DNA from: Photobacterium arenosum
GTDB taxonomy: Bacteria; Pseudomonadota; Gammaproteobacteria; Enterobacterales; Vibrionaceae
Assembly: GCF_014841115.1 (NCBI RefSeq)
Contig: NZ_JACYTP010000003.1
Coordinates: forward strand, 62,001 to 126,000
DNA length: 64,000 nucleotides
Direction: 5' to 3'
The notes under the pieces are model-generated. The model was not told the origin of the DNA and ran no database searches. It worked only from the letters and a program-made list of their open reading frames with translations. Made by a program: the position numbers and the translations under genes. Shown one piece after another: positions 27,431 to 38,799 of this stretch. Numbering within the stretch: the stretch's first letter is position 1; every line of letters begins with the position of its first letter.

Positions 27431-29284
27431 TTAATTTCCTGTGCTGGAACAATTCAGACAGAAAGCATATTGTCCTTTGGGATCATTGAAATTATTCATA
27501 TTGGTGATATCGGCTGTAATATGGCGCAAAGCCGGCGTGAACACATTGGGTAGCTGGGCGGATATTGCCATGCCAATGCGCGCGCTGGTTTCTGACGTCA
27601 TATCCTGCAGAAACTGCTCCATCGGGCTGAGCGGCAAGGCTATCCAGCGAATGTCGTAGTTGTCCAGTTTTGCCAGTTTGGCCGCAGAGACAATGGCATC
27701 ATCGAAATCACCCAGACGATCAACCAGACCCAGTTTTAATGCATCCTGACCCGTCCAGACCCGGCCTTGTGCTATTTTGTCTGTCTCTTCGAGTGATATA
27801 TGGCGATTCTCGCTGACCAGGCTGATAAAGCGCTGATAGCCGTTTTCGATACCCAGCTGGAAAATTTCAGCGACATCGTCAGGCAAGCCTCGGGTTATCC
27901 CGATACCGGCAAAGGGGGTAGTACCGACGCCATCGCTGTGCACCCCGATGTTTTCCAGGCCTTTTTCAAAGGTAGCCAGCATGCCGAAGATACCGATAGA
28001 ACCTGTGATAGTGGTTGGCTGAGCAATAATTTCACTGGCGCTGGACGAGATCCAGTAACCGCCGGATGCCGCCAGGCTGGACATTGACACCACTACAGGC
28101 TTGCCAGCCAGTTTTAATGCATCCACTTCATTGCGGATAATCTCAGAAGCGAAGGCACTGCCACCAGGGCTGTCAACGCGCAGAATCACCGCTTTAATGT
28201 CATCATCAAGACGGGCTTCTCGCAGTAAAGCGGCCGTTGTGTCGCCACCGACTCTGCCTTGCCCTTGCTGACCATCGACAATTGCGCCGCTGGCAACGAC
28301 TATGGCAATACCATTGCTGCTTGGCTCGAATGGTGCACTGACCGAAGGCTGATAATCGTAATAACTGATCTGATTAAAGCCATGGTCGCCATCGCTGCCA
28401 AATTCCTTGATAAAGGTCTGGCGTAGTTGGGTACGGCTGATCAGTTCGTCTACCAGTCCCATTTTCTGGCTCAGGCGTGCGAAATCGCCCTCGACACTTT
28501 TCAGTTCTGCAACCAGATCTTTGACTTCAGGGTTCAGGACACTGGCATGGATGTGGCGGTTACGTGCGACATCCTGCGTGTAAGCGTCCCACATCTGGTT
28601 GAGCCAGACTGTGTTTGCTTCGCGGGCAGCGTCTGACATGTTGTCACGGGTGTAGGGCTCAACGAATGATTTATAGGTCCCGACGCGGAAGACATGGGTG
28701 GTGACATCCAGGTTATCCAGTAAGGTTTTATAGTACAGCGAATAGCTGCCGTAACCTGTCAGCATCACGCCGCCGTCGGCAGACATGAACACTTTGTCGG
28801 CGAAGCTGGCCAGGTAGTACTGGCTCTGGCGGTAGTGATCGCCCGTGGCATAGACAGGTTTGCCAGCCTGCTTGAATTCTTCAATGGCCTTGGCAATGTA
28901 GCGCAGCTTCGTCAGGTTCGTCTCTGGCATGCTTTTCAGATTCAGGATAAGGCCGGTGATCCTGTCATCCTTGGCGGCAGCCCGAATGGTATCGACGATG
29001 TCAAACAGGATATTTTCCTGAACCGGCACCTGACCCATGGCGCTGTCGACAAATTGATCGAAGGGATTGACGTAGGAGCGCTGCTCAACAATCGGGCCGT
29101 CAATATCCAGTACCAAAGCGGCCTTTTCTGGCAGAACCGGCGATTCAGCCCCTTGCTGAAAGGCAAAAATGATAACCCCAATCAGAGCAATAAAAAACAG
29201 GTTAAAAAATAGCTGACGGGTAAAGCTCAACAGCTTCCAACATCCGCGCAGCACTTTGGCAATGCCTTTTAGTAGTACTTTCAT
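27431..29284 (-). CDS. sppA: signal peptide peptidase SppA, 67K type
   Basis: The 617-residue protein is a membrane-anchored serine protease that degrades cleaved signal peptides; the length equals E. coli SppA (618). A single transmembrane helix lies near residues 25-45 (FFNLFFIALIGVIIFAF). Two tandem protease-fold halves follow. The catalytic Lys is in GTYKSFVEPYTRDNMS (near 205) and the Ser in SSLAASGGYWISSSA (near 405). The C-terminal tail ends with two Cys. No gene is fused or missing. Confidence 0.95.
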   Translation of the reverse strand: MKVLLKGIAKVLRGCWKLLSFTRQLFFNLFFIALIGVIIFAFQQGAESPVLPEKAALVLDIDGPIVEQRSYVNPFDQFVDSAMGQVPVQENILFDIVDTIRAAAKDDRITGLILNLKSMPETNLTKLRYIAKAIEEFKQAGKPVYATGDHYRQSQYYLASFADKVFMSADGGVMLTGYGSYSLYYKTLLDNLDVTTHVFRVGTYKSFVEPYTRDNMSDAAREANTVWLNQMWDAYTQDVARNRHIHASVLNPEVKDLVAELKSVEGDFARLSQKMGLVDELISRTQLRQTFIKEFGSDGDHGFNQISYYDYQPSVSAPFEPSSNGIAIVVASGAIVDGQQGQGRVGGDTTAALLREARLDDDIKAVILRVDSPGGSAFASEIIRNEVDALKLAGKPVVVSMSSLAASGGYWISSSASEIIAQPTTITGSIGIFGMLATFEKGLENIGVHSDGVGTTPFAGIGITRGLPDDVAEIFQLGIENGYQRFISLVSENRHISLEETDKIAQGRVWTGQDALKLGLVDRLGDFDDAIVSAAKLAKLDNYDIRWIALPLSPMEQFLQDMTSETSARIGMAISAQLPNVFTPALRHITADITNMNNFNDPKGQYAFCLNCSSTGN

Positions 29285-29426
29285 GGCCTTTCCTGATAAT
29301 AAATCCCAGTGCTTATCCTAACCGAGACACAGTGTAAAATCCTAATGATAGCTATATTGCGACTAAAATTGCGTATTTGGAAAGTACCGCAGCAGTGATG
29401 GATGTTGAGGTTATGTAAACAGGTGT

Positions 29427-29455
29427 TTGAGTGAAGGTTAACCCTATGCTATAAC
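29427..29455 (+). promoter_or_regulatory. sigma-70 promoter of fadH
   Basis: TTGAGT (29427-29432) and TATAAC (29450-29455) are 17 bases apart, 40 bases before the fadH start codon. Confidence 0.6.
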
Positions 29456-29469
29456 TGGTCTGACCTACA
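29453..29469 (+). promoter_or_regulatory. FadR operator on the fadH promoter
   Basis: The 17-base sequence AACTGGTCTGACCTACA matches the FadR consensus (A-x-C-T-G-G-T-C-x-G-A-C-x-x-G-T-T type) and is close to the E. coli fadL site. It overlaps the -10 box and start point, so bound FadR would repress fadH. This agrees with FadR control of fadH in E. coli and with fadR being in the window. Confidence 0.75.
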
Positions 29470-29473
29470 ATAA

Positions 29474-31510
<2,037 letters not shown>

Positions 31511-31540
31511 ATATCGGCAGGTATCGGCTACTGTGACCAA

Positions 31541-31565
31541 GAGGCTCCTGAGGGAGCCTCTTTTC
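31541..31565 (+). terminator. terminator of fadH
   Basis: GAGGCTCC / GGAGCCTC with a 4-base loop TGAG is followed by TTTTCGTT. Confidence 0.85.
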
Positions 31566-31638
31566 GTTGCCGTTACTCAGAAGAGCAGATGTGGTATGGT
31601 ATTTAACAAGAATTGTTATCATCGAGGATACATAATCT

Positions 31639-32187
31639 ATGGATGCACTGTCGCTGCTGCTTAATCGTCGCTCCTTGCCTAAAATGACCGCCCCGGCCCC
31701 TCAGGGTGAAGTGCTGGACAATATTCTTCGTGCCGGCCTGCGGGCACCGGATCACGGTGCGTTGACGCCCTGGCGTTTTATCGTCTCGGAAGGCGAAGGT
31801 TTGCATAAGCTGGCCGATATTCTGGTCTCTGCTGCCCAGGCTGATAAGGCAGAAGAGGCGGTGATCGAAAAAGCCTCTAAAGCCCCTTTCCGTGCGCCTA
31901 TGGTGATTACTGTTGTCGCTAAAGTGCAGCCCAGCGATAAAATTCCAGTGATTGAACAACATCTGTCGGCAGGCTGTGCGGCGCAGGCAATGCAGATGGC
32001 GGCGGTTGCTCAGGGTTATGCTGGCTTTTGGCGCACAGGAAGCTGGGCATATCATACTGTGGTACGCGAAGCGCTGGGCGTACAGGGTGATGATATGATT
32101 GTCGGTTTTCTGTATCTGGGTACCCCGGATTGCCGTGATGCGAAAGCGCCAGAGCGGGATTTGGCGCAATTTGTTGAGTATTTATAG
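31639..32187 (+). CDS. ydjA: nitroreductase family protein YdjA
   Basis: The 182-residue flavoprotein matches E. coli YdjA: LLLNRRSLPKMTAPAPQGE, LRAGLRAPDHGALTPWRFIV and the GFWRTGSWAYH block. YdjA is a minimal nitroreductase-fold FMN protein; its natural substrate is unknown. In E. coli ydjA is followed by selD and topB; here topB follows directly and selD is missing. Confidence 0.9.
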   Translation: MDALSLLLNRRSLPKMTAPAPQGEVLDNILRAGLRAPDHGALTPWRFIVSEGEGLHKLADILVSAAQADKAEEAVIEKASKAPFRAPMVITVVAKVQPSDKIPVIEQHLSAGCAAQAMQMAAVAQGYAGFWRTGSWAYHTVVREALGVQGDDMIVGFLYLGTPDCRDAKAPERDLAQFVEYL

Positions 32188-32357
32188 CTTTCTGTATAGT
32201 TTCCTGCAGGCTTCTTCAGGCAGCTTATTGCTGCCTGTCTCTCCTCAATCCTGCGACGGCTTTGTGAACTTTTACTGGGTTTATATCCAGTAATGATTGT
32301 CACCTATTGCTGAATTCTTTATAGTGCGGAGAGTTATTTCCAGTAGTTACAGACTTC

Positions 32358-34349
32358 ATGACCCGTCTTTATATCGCTGAAAAACCCAGCCTTGGACGTG
32401 CTATTGCAGCCGTCTTACCCCGTCCGCATAAGAATCATCAAGGCTACATTGAAGTCGCCAACGGCGACATTGTCACCTGGTGTATCGGCCATTTGCTCGA
32501 GCAGGTCGAGCCGGATGCGTATGATCCGCGTTATAAGAAATGGAATCTGGATGATTTGCCTATAATTCCTGAGCAGTGGCAACTGGCACCGAGAAAATCG
32601 GCTAAGCAGCAACTGAGTGTGGTCCGCAAGTTAGCTAAACTGGCAGATGAAGTGATACATGCTGGCGATCCGGACAGGGAAGGTCAGCTGCTGGTCGATG
32701 AAGTGATCGACTATGTTAAGCTGGCCGCCGCGAAAAAAGCGGCCATGAAACGCTTACTTATCTCAGATCTTAACCCGGCAGCAGTCAAAAGAGCGCTCGG
32801 GCAGTTAAGGGACAATAGCGATTTTATTCCGCTGTCTGTGTCAGCCCTGGCCCGCTCCCGGGCGGATTGGCTGTACGGCATGAATATGTCTCGTGCTTAT
32901 ACCTTGCTCGGGCAGCGGGGCGGCTATAAAGGCGTACTGTCGGTCGGCAGGGTACAAACACCTGTGCTTGGGCTGGTGACTCGCCGGGATGACGAGATCG
33001 CCAATTTCGTGCCGGTTCCTTTCTATGATGTCTATGCATTGATCCCCTATCAGGACAACGTTATCCGCGCCCGTTGGCAGCCGAGCAAGGCCTGTGAACC
33101 CTGGCAAGACGATGAAGGCCGGGTGCTTAATCGCAAGCTGTGTGAAAATGTTGTGGCGCGCATTAAGGGCCAGCCAGCCACTGTTTCGGATGCGGAGCGA
33201 AAAGAAACCCGCCAATCGCCGCCCTTACCTTATTCTCTGTCGGCACTGCAGATCGATACAGCGCGTCGCTTTGGCATGAGCGCGGCGGATGTACTGGCGT
33301 GCTGTCAGTCGTTGTACGAGAAGCACAAAGTCATCACCTATCCGCGTTCTGACTGCCGCTATCTGCCGGCCGATCACTATCATCAGGCCAGTGAGGTGGT
33401 GAAAGCTGTGTCTTCAACGGCACCGCAGATGCTTGAGGCGGTCAAGGGCGCAGATTTATCAATACGCTCAAAAGCCTGGAATGACAGTAAAGTGGATGCG
33501 CACCATGCCATTATTCCCACCCCGAAAGCGGTGCAGCCCGGCAGCCTGAATGATCAGGAAGCCAAGGTTTATCAGTTGATTGCCCGTCAGTATCTGATGC
33601 AGTTTTACCCGGCGGCGGTTTACGCGGAAGCTAAGCTGACGTTTGCTATCGCAGGCGGAGTGTTTATTGCCAGAGGCCGCCAGCTGATGCAGCCGGGCTG
33701 GAAAGTGTTGCAGGGTAAAGACGATGCCGACAAAGAGCAGGATCTGGCCGATAAAGTGCCGCCTTTGGATAAAGGCACAGTGCTGACCTGCCAGGACGGA
33801 GAAATCAAAGACAGGGTGACGGAGCCGCCTAAGCATTTTACCGAAGCAACTTTGCTTCAGGCGATGACGGGGATCGCCAGATTTGTGGCAGATAAATCGC
33901 TGAAGAAGATTCTGCGCGACACGGACGGTTTAGGTACGGAAGCAACCCGGGCCGGTATTATGGAAGTCTTGTTCAAGCGCCAGTTACTCTACCGTCAGGG
34001 GAAGAATATTCATGCCTCAGACGCTGGCCGCGCTCTGGTGTACGCCTTACCTGATGAAGCGACCTACCCGGACATGACGGCACATTGGGAACACCAGCTG
34101 CAGGACATGGCTGAGCGGAAATATGCCTACCAGCCGTTTATGGGAGCGCTGCAACAGCAGATTGAGCAACTGATGGGGTCGATCAAATCAGGTGGTGTCC
34201 CGCCAAGCCTCCGAACACTTCAGGCGGTTGCTCCTCCGGCCAGTAAAGGAAAGGGCGGCTATAACCGGCGTACGCGGGGCAGGCAACATTCGGGTGCTAC
34301 AGGTCAGAAAAGTACCGGCCAGAAAAGAGCGGCTAGTCGTCGTAAATAA
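32358..34349 (+). CDS. topB: DNA topoisomerase III
   Basis: The 663-residue type IA topoisomerase decatenates DNA. The Toprim domain starts at once (RLYIAEKPSLGRAIAAVLPR) with its acidic site in HAGDPDREGQLLVDE (near 105). The catalytic Tyr is in KHKVITYPRSDCRYL (near 328), and the domain-closing block LGTEATRAGIMEVL follows near 530. The C terminus is a basic Gly/Arg/Lys-rich tail of about 45 residues, without zinc fingers, as in E. coli TopB. The last 17 bases overlap the convergent diguanylate cyclase gene. Confidence 0.95.
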   Translation: MTRLYIAEKPSLGRAIAAVLPRPHKNHQGYIEVANGDIVTWCIGHLLEQVEPDAYDPRYKKWNLDDLPIIPEQWQLAPRKSAKQQLSVVRKLAKLADEVIHAGDPDREGQLLVDEVIDYVKLAAAKKAAMKRLLISDLNPAAVKRALGQLRDNSDFIPLSVSALARSRADWLYGMNMSRAYTLLGQRGGYKGVLSVGRVQTPVLGLVTRRDDEIANFVPVPFYDVYALIPYQDNVIRARWQPSKACEPWQDDEGRVLNRKLCENVVARIKGQPATVSDAERKETRQSPPLPYSLSALQIDTARRFGMSAADVLACCQSLYEKHKVITYPRSDCRYLPADHYHQASEVVKAVSSTAPQMLEAVKGADLSIRSKAWNDSKVDAHHAIIPTPKAVQPGSLNDQEAKVYQLIARQYLMQFYPAAVYAEAKLTFAIAGGVFIARGRQLMQPGWKVLQGKDDADKEQDLADKVPPLDKGTVLTCQDGEIKDRVTEPPKHFTEATLLQAMTGIARFVADKSLKKILRDTDGLGTEATRAGIMEVLFKRQLLYRQGKNIHASDAGRALVYALPDEATYPDMTAHWEHQLQDMAERKYAYQPFMGALQQQIEQLMGSIKSGGVPPSLRTLQAVAPPASKGKGGYNRRTRGRQHSGATGQKSTGQKRAASRRK

Positions 34350-35847
34350 AAAAGGCATCCCGGCCCAGCGATTTGGCTTTGTATAAGGCGCTGTCGGCCT
34401 GATTAAACAGTTGATCCGCTGTCGACTGTTTGTCCGGCACCATACAACTGATGCCAACACTCACAGTGACATTGCAGTATTCCTGATCGTTGACAGGAAT
34501 GAGCAACGAACGAACCGCTTTCAAGGTGTTTTCGGCGGCGACAATCGCTGCCTGAGCGTTTTGACCCGGCAGCAAGATAACGAATTCTTCTCCGCCATAA
34601 CGGGCAAACAGTGCCCCGGCCCGACGTTCGACCGAGACCAGCGTCTGGGCAATCAGGGTCAGGCAACGGTCGCCCATCGCGTGACCATAAGTGTCATTGA
34701 ACGACTTGAAGTGATCCACATCGATAATCAGCAATGAGACGGGTAACTGGTGCCGCTGGGCCCTGCGCCATTCTAAGGGCAGGGTTTGATCAAACACCCG
34801 CCGGTTCGGCACCTGCGTTAAGGGATCATGACGGGAAGTGTGTTCCAGTTGCCGGTTTAACTGCTGCAATTCCCGCGTCCGTTCGGTGACGCGCTTTTCC
34901 AGTTCGCCATTGAGCTGGCTGAGGTGTTCTTCTGTCTGTCTGCGAACCAGATGCTGAGAGACAATAAAGCTGAACTGCTTGAGAAGCTGCGGGTGATAGT
35001 CAGCCAGCGGGCGTCCGTTGATCAGGTTATCGTAAGCTATCCAGCCGACGCGTTTATCCCCGTCCCACAGTGACGTGTAAGCACTCCAGCCAAACCCGAT
35101 TTCCTGTAAATCATGATAGAGCGACGTGTTCTCTTCAATGGCCAGGTAACCGTGTTGTGCCTGAGGATGGTCAATGAACCAGTGAGGCGGGATAGGGGAT
35201 TCAAAATAGGCTTCTTTTACCGTATTGCCTTCAGTATCTGTGCCATAAGTGCCTTTCATCCGGTTATGCCCTGTCAGAAGAAAGATAGCGATACGATCAA
35301 TCTTCAGCACTTTCTTTCCCTGTTCGACGGCATGAAAGAGCATATCGTCAATACTTTCAGCACGCCATAAAGCGAAAGAGATGTCGTGCAAGCCCTGCAG
35401 CATATCCAGTAAAACCGGGCCCGAACCGGCAGGCTGCTCTGCTGCGATGTCATTTTTCAGCTCGGCACTCAGGTGGAGGATACAAGGCTGTAAATAGTCA
35501 GGGTCTGTGCATGGCGAACCTGCCGGATAACTCAGTGCCAGCAAGCCAATAGGTGTACCCTGATGTTGCAGCGGAAGCCAAAGCACCGCCTTCTCAGCAG
35601 ACTGCCGGTGAAAAGGCATCGGCTGACAAAGCCAGCCTTCGAGCTCTTCATCACGCGGTGATATAGGCAAGCTATGGAATGGGGTGCAATGCGTGAAATG
35701 AGTCCACTCAGCGTGCTTTTTTACGAACAGCCGACAGGATGAGGCACCCAAATGGCGGCAAAACAGAGGAAGCAGCCCGTCAATAACTGCTGGCCTCTCT
35801 GTTGCTGTCTGCCATTGTGAAAAGTATGCCTGATAGAAGGAATCCAT
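34333..35847 (-). CDS. diguanylate cyclase with GAF-like sensor domain
   Basis: The 504-residue protein is probably cytoplasmic, as no transmembrane segment is visible. It has an N-terminal sensor region, a GAF-like domain (about 155-320, beginning LLDMLQGLHDISFALWRAES), a coiled-coil linker (HLSQLNGELEKRVTERTREL, about 318-345) and a C-terminal GGDEF domain. The active loop reads RYGGEEFVILLPG (near 415), which should be active for c-di-GMP synthesis. The inhibitory I-site, RxxD five residues upstream, reads RAGA, so product inhibition is probably lost. It is convergent with topB and overlaps its end by 17 bases. Confidence 0.88.
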   Translation of the reverse strand: MDSFYQAYFSQWQTATERPAVIDGLLPLFCRHLGASSCRLFVKKHAEWTHFTHCTPFHSLPISPRDEELEGWLCQPMPFHRQSAEKAVLWLPLQHQGTPIGLLALSYPAGSPCTDPDYLQPCILHLSAELKNDIAAEQPAGSGPVLLDMLQGLHDISFALWRAESIDDMLFHAVEQGKKVLKIDRIAIFLLTGHNRMKGTYGTDTEGNTVKEAYFESPIPPHWFIDHPQAQHGYLAIEENTSLYHDLQEIGFGWSAYTSLWDGDKRVGWIAYDNLINGRPLADYHPQLLKQFSFIVSQHLVRRQTEEHLSQLNGELEKRVTERTRELQQLNRQLEHTSRHDPLTQVPNRRVFDQTLPLEWRRAQRHQLPVSLLIIDVDHFKSFNDTYGHAMGDRCLTLIAQTLVSVERRAGALFARYGGEEFVILLPGQNAQAAIVAAENTLKAVRSLLIPVNDQEYCNVTVSVGISCMVPDKQSTADQLFNQADSALYKAKSLGRDAFFIYDD

Positions 35848-36250
35848 TCCGTTCTCGCTGCTACTGACCTGGAGGGTTAATGAAATGTTTTTTAATACAT
35901 TACGATATAAAAATAATGAAAAGAGAACAGAGTGCTAACGCGGGAAATTCAATAAACATATATAGCAATTAGTTAAAATCTGGCCGTAGTCAAATTTATT
36001 ATGTGTGTGTGTGCGTTTTGTTGCATTGACACCCTGAAGGTATTTATTTTGCGGACGATGCACGAAGGCGGTAATGCGTGTTTGTTGATGGCTTTGTTGC
36101 CAATTTGTGGCGGGCTGGCCTGGACATGCCGTAGGTCGCTCAGTAGCCAGACGGCCCTTGTGTCACTATTGAGACAGAGTTAACTGACAAGTTTCACTAT
36201 TTTTACCTTACGGGGATATTTTGACTTTATTTACACCGTCAGGTGAGAAC
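35848..36250. other. intergenic region upstream of the GGDEF and lipoprotein genes
   Basis: These 403 bases are AT-rich from 35880 to 36000. A 60-codon frame at 36001-36183 is Cys-rich, lacks a ribosome site and resembles nothing I know, so I do not call it. Promoters for both divergent genes must lie here. Confidence 0.4.
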
Positions 36251-36526
36251 ATGAAAAGACGACATGTGTTTTTATTGTGGGTATCACTGTCTCTGATTTT
36301 GTCGGCATGTGGCCAAACACGGCATGCTCAGCTCGCAGAACTGGGATTTGCCCGCAATTATCTTGAAGGGTATCAGGATGGTTGTGACAGCCGAAAAGTA
36401 CAGGCGACGACTTTCTATGACGGGTTTCGTCAGGATCCCGAGAGAATGAAGAAAGAGAATAAATACGCGAATGGCTGGAATGATGGCTATGAGCAATGCT
36501 ACGCCAGCAATATTGATTACCATTAG
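36251..36526 (+). CDS. small lipoprotein of unknown function
   Basis: The 91-residue protein has a lipoprotein signal peptide with lipobox ILSAC, after MKRRHVFLLWVSLSL. The mature part of about 70 residues contains two similar units: NYLEGYQDGCDSRK and YANGWNDGYEQCYAS, each with a G-x(2,3)-DG-x-C core, so the two Cys could form a disulfide. I do not recognise a characterised family. The ATG at 36251 has CAGGTGAG upstream. A hairpin follows. Confidence 0.7.
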   Translation: MKRRHVFLLWVSLSLILSACGQTRHAQLAELGFARNYLEGYQDGCDSRKVQATTFYDGFRQDPERMKKENKYANGWNDGYEQCYASNIDYH

Positions 36527-36562
36527 TTAGTTTAGTTGGCTGGCCGGTAATGTTCATAAAGA

Positions 36563-36590
36563 GCAGGGCAGCTATATGGGCTGCCCTGTT
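36563..36590. terminator. bidirectional terminator between the lipoprotein gene and yejM
   Basis: CAGGGCAGC pairs with GCTGCCCTG around a 7-base loop. On the minus strand it is followed by CTCTTTATG. Confidence 0.7.
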
Positions 36591-36596
36591 GAGAGA

Positions 36597-38471
36597 TTAT
36601 TGCGCAGACCCCGGCTGATAAAACCGCTTCAGCTCATGCATTACCTGCATCAAAGTGGAGAGTTTCGGTTTCCCGTTATCTTTCATTCTGTATTCAGCGT
36701 CGTACACAGTGTAGTTGCCGTATTTATCAACTATTGTGGTGCCTTCCGGCTGGACAACAACAATGTCCTGATGGTCGCCAGCCAATACCCAGCGACGTTT
36801 ATTGCTGGTATCGAACAGACTGATGCCACTGCTGTAAAACTCAGGCGCTGTCGTGGTACTGAGCAGGGTTTCCATCAGAGTAGGGACAATATCAAGGTGA
36901 CTGGTTGCCCGGCTGATCTGTGCGGTTTGGCTATCTGGCCAATGGACGATCAGCGGTACTTTCAGCTGATACTGGCTGTAATTGGATCCCGAGCCCCAGG
37001 AATTGGTGCCGGTTTCATTAAACTCAGTACCGTGGTTGGCGGTGATAATCACTACAGTATTGTCCAGCATGTCGCGTTTAATCAGGCTATCAAAGATGGC
37101 AATCAATTGCTCATCAACATAGTAAGCCGAATTACGATAACTGTTTTTCAGTAGCTCAGCCGGATCTGTGCTTGAGTCTTCACCGGGCTGAGTGTCTTTC
37201 AGCGAGGGTGAAAATGTGGCTGCAACGGCATTGTCAGAATCTTCGTAATCCTGGACTGATACCAGTTCCAGATAGCCAAACCAGGGTTTGCCTGCGGTTT
37301 GTTTGCTCAGCCAGCTTTGCATATTGGTAATGGCTTGCTGATCGCTATATGTCTCCGGGTTCAGGGCCGCGGCTAAAGCTATCTGATCTTTGGTGAAGAT
37401 AGCCTGCGGATAGATGACATCGGCAAAGCCTGAACCGCTGAACAAACCAAACCGATACCCGCGTTTAGTGAGGGTTTCGAGCAAGACCGGTGGGCTGTGC
37501 TCTGCCCGGATACTGGTATTGTAGGCGCCGGGCAGGCCATAAAATAAGCCAAAGGTCCCCAGGGTACTGTCGTTTCCAGTACTGTAATGCTCAGTAAAGT
37601 TCAGATTCTGCTGCGCGTAGGCAGCCAGATACGGCATGGTTTCAGCTGTGACCATATCACTGCGTAAGCCATCGATCATAATAACCAACAGGTTCTGGCC
37701 GGTCCCTTTATCGCTGAATGACAGCGGCTTGAGCGGATAGCGGATGCTCTCGCTGTTTTCAACGCCCTGCTTTTCCTGCAGACGGGCATATTCCTGCCTG
37801 TCTAACAGGCCATGGCGTTCCATAAAGGATTTGGCTGTCATTGGATAAGACAGCGGAAAATTGGATCGCTGCGCCGTAACGGGCCGATAAAGATTGGCAT
37901 CGGCCCAAATGTAGAGCAGATGGCTGGCGAGGAAACACAGTCCGAAAACAGAAGCAATCGGTACGCCGACATGCTTGCGTGTAAGTTTACGCAGCTTGCG
38001 CCACAGCCATTCAGACAGGAACAGCTGGAGCAGGAAAATGGCTGGCACGACTATGAACAAGTATTGCCAGCGGGCATTCAGTTCGGTGCGTTCCCCACTG
38101 AGTAACAGATCCCAGACCAGAGGGCTGAGATGGAGATCCAGGCTTTCATAAGCATGGGTGTCCAGAATCAGTATGGTTTGACCTATGGTTCCAACCAGCA
38201 CCGCAAACAGTCGCATCAAACGCTGCGAAGGGATGAGAAAGCTGGCAGGAAACAGAATGAGAATGTAAAAGCCAAAAACCAGAAAGCCGAAATGACCCAC
38301 CCAGCTCAGGCCCATATAAAGCTGCCCCATCAGGGTTTCCGGCCACTCCGAATGGATAATGTACCGGGTGCCTAACAGCATGGCGGCGATAATATTGAAA
38401 AAACTGAACCAGTGTCCCCAGCTAATCAGTTGAGACACGGTTTCTTTGTAGTTGTTTCCGCTGGAGACCAT
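36597..38471 (-). CDS. yejM: inner-membrane sulfatase-like protein YejM (PbgA/LapC)
   Basis: The 624-residue protein has five N-terminal transmembrane helices (residues about 20-195) and a periplasmic alkaline-phosphatase/sulfatase-like domain starting at NLLVIMIDGLRSDM (near 262). It matches E. coli YejM (586 residues) from KETVSQLISWGHWFSFFNI onward. YejM is known to tune lipopolysaccharide synthesis by restraining LapB/FtsH proteolysis of LpxC. The catalytic Thr/Ser-like site of true sulfatases is not obvious, as in the E. coli protein. It follows yejL by 33 bases. Confidence 0.92.
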   Translation of the reverse strand: MVSSGNNYKETVSQLISWGHWFSFFNIIAAMLLGTRYIIHSEWPETLMGQLYMGLSWVGHFGFLVFGFYILILFPASFLIPSQRLMRLFAVLVGTIGQTILILDTHAYESLDLHLSPLVWDLLLSGERTELNARWQYLFIVVPAIFLLQLFLSEWLWRKLRKLTRKHVGVPIASVFGLCFLASHLLYIWADANLYRPVTAQRSNFPLSYPMTAKSFMERHGLLDRQEYARLQEKQGVENSESIRYPLKPLSFSDKGTGQNLLVIMIDGLRSDMVTAETMPYLAAYAQQNLNFTEHYSTGNDSTLGTFGLFYGLPGAYNTSIRAEHSPPVLLETLTKRGYRFGLFSGSGFADVIYPQAIFTKDQIALAAALNPETYSDQQAITNMQSWLSKQTAGKPWFGYLELVSVQDYEDSDNAVAATFSPSLKDTQPGEDSSTDPAELLKNSYRNSAYYVDEQLIAIFDSLIKRDMLDNTVVIITANHGTEFNETGTNSWGSGSNYSQYQLKVPLIVHWPDSQTAQISRATSHLDIVPTLMETLLSTTTAPEFYSSGISLFDTSNKRRWVLAGDHQDIVVVQPEGTTIVDKYGNYTVYDAEYRMKDNGKPKLSTLMQVMHELKRFYQPGSAQ

Positions 38472-38504
38472 ATACCTGTGTTCTTCTTCTCTCTGGTGCT
38501 GGGA

Positions 38505-38723
38505 TTAATCTTTCTTGATTGAGGTCAGCAGAGCTTGGGCGAATTTATCAGCAATGGCTTGACGTTGTGATGCCGGAACATCGGCATTAATGATATTGGT
38601 AGCAACATTACCTACAATCATAAGCGCTAATTCAGCAGATGTATCGTGCTTTTCAAAGACATCGAACACATCATTAAGGATCTGTTCCACTTTTTCATTA
38701 CTGTATTTTGATGTAATTGGCAT
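38505..38723 (-). CDS. yejL: YejL family protein (DUF1414)
   Basis: The 72-residue helical protein starts [18 protein letters not shown] and matches E. coli YejL. Function unknown. It is the first gene of a yejL-yejM operon and divergent from yejK, exactly as in E. coli. Confidence 0.92.
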   Translation of the reverse strand: MPITSKYSNEKVEQILNDVFDVFEKHDTSAELALMIVGNVATNIINADVPASQRQAIADKFAQALLTSIKKD

Positions 38724-38799
38724 ATCAGGTCTTGTTTTATGGTGAAGAAAGCGACTTATAATACCCTACACTTTAGATTTACTGAAAAACTTTTCCATT

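Noticed and set aside
36001..36183. 60-codon frame upstream of the small lipoprotein
   Set aside because: Unusual Cys-rich composition, no ribosome site and no homologue I recognise.
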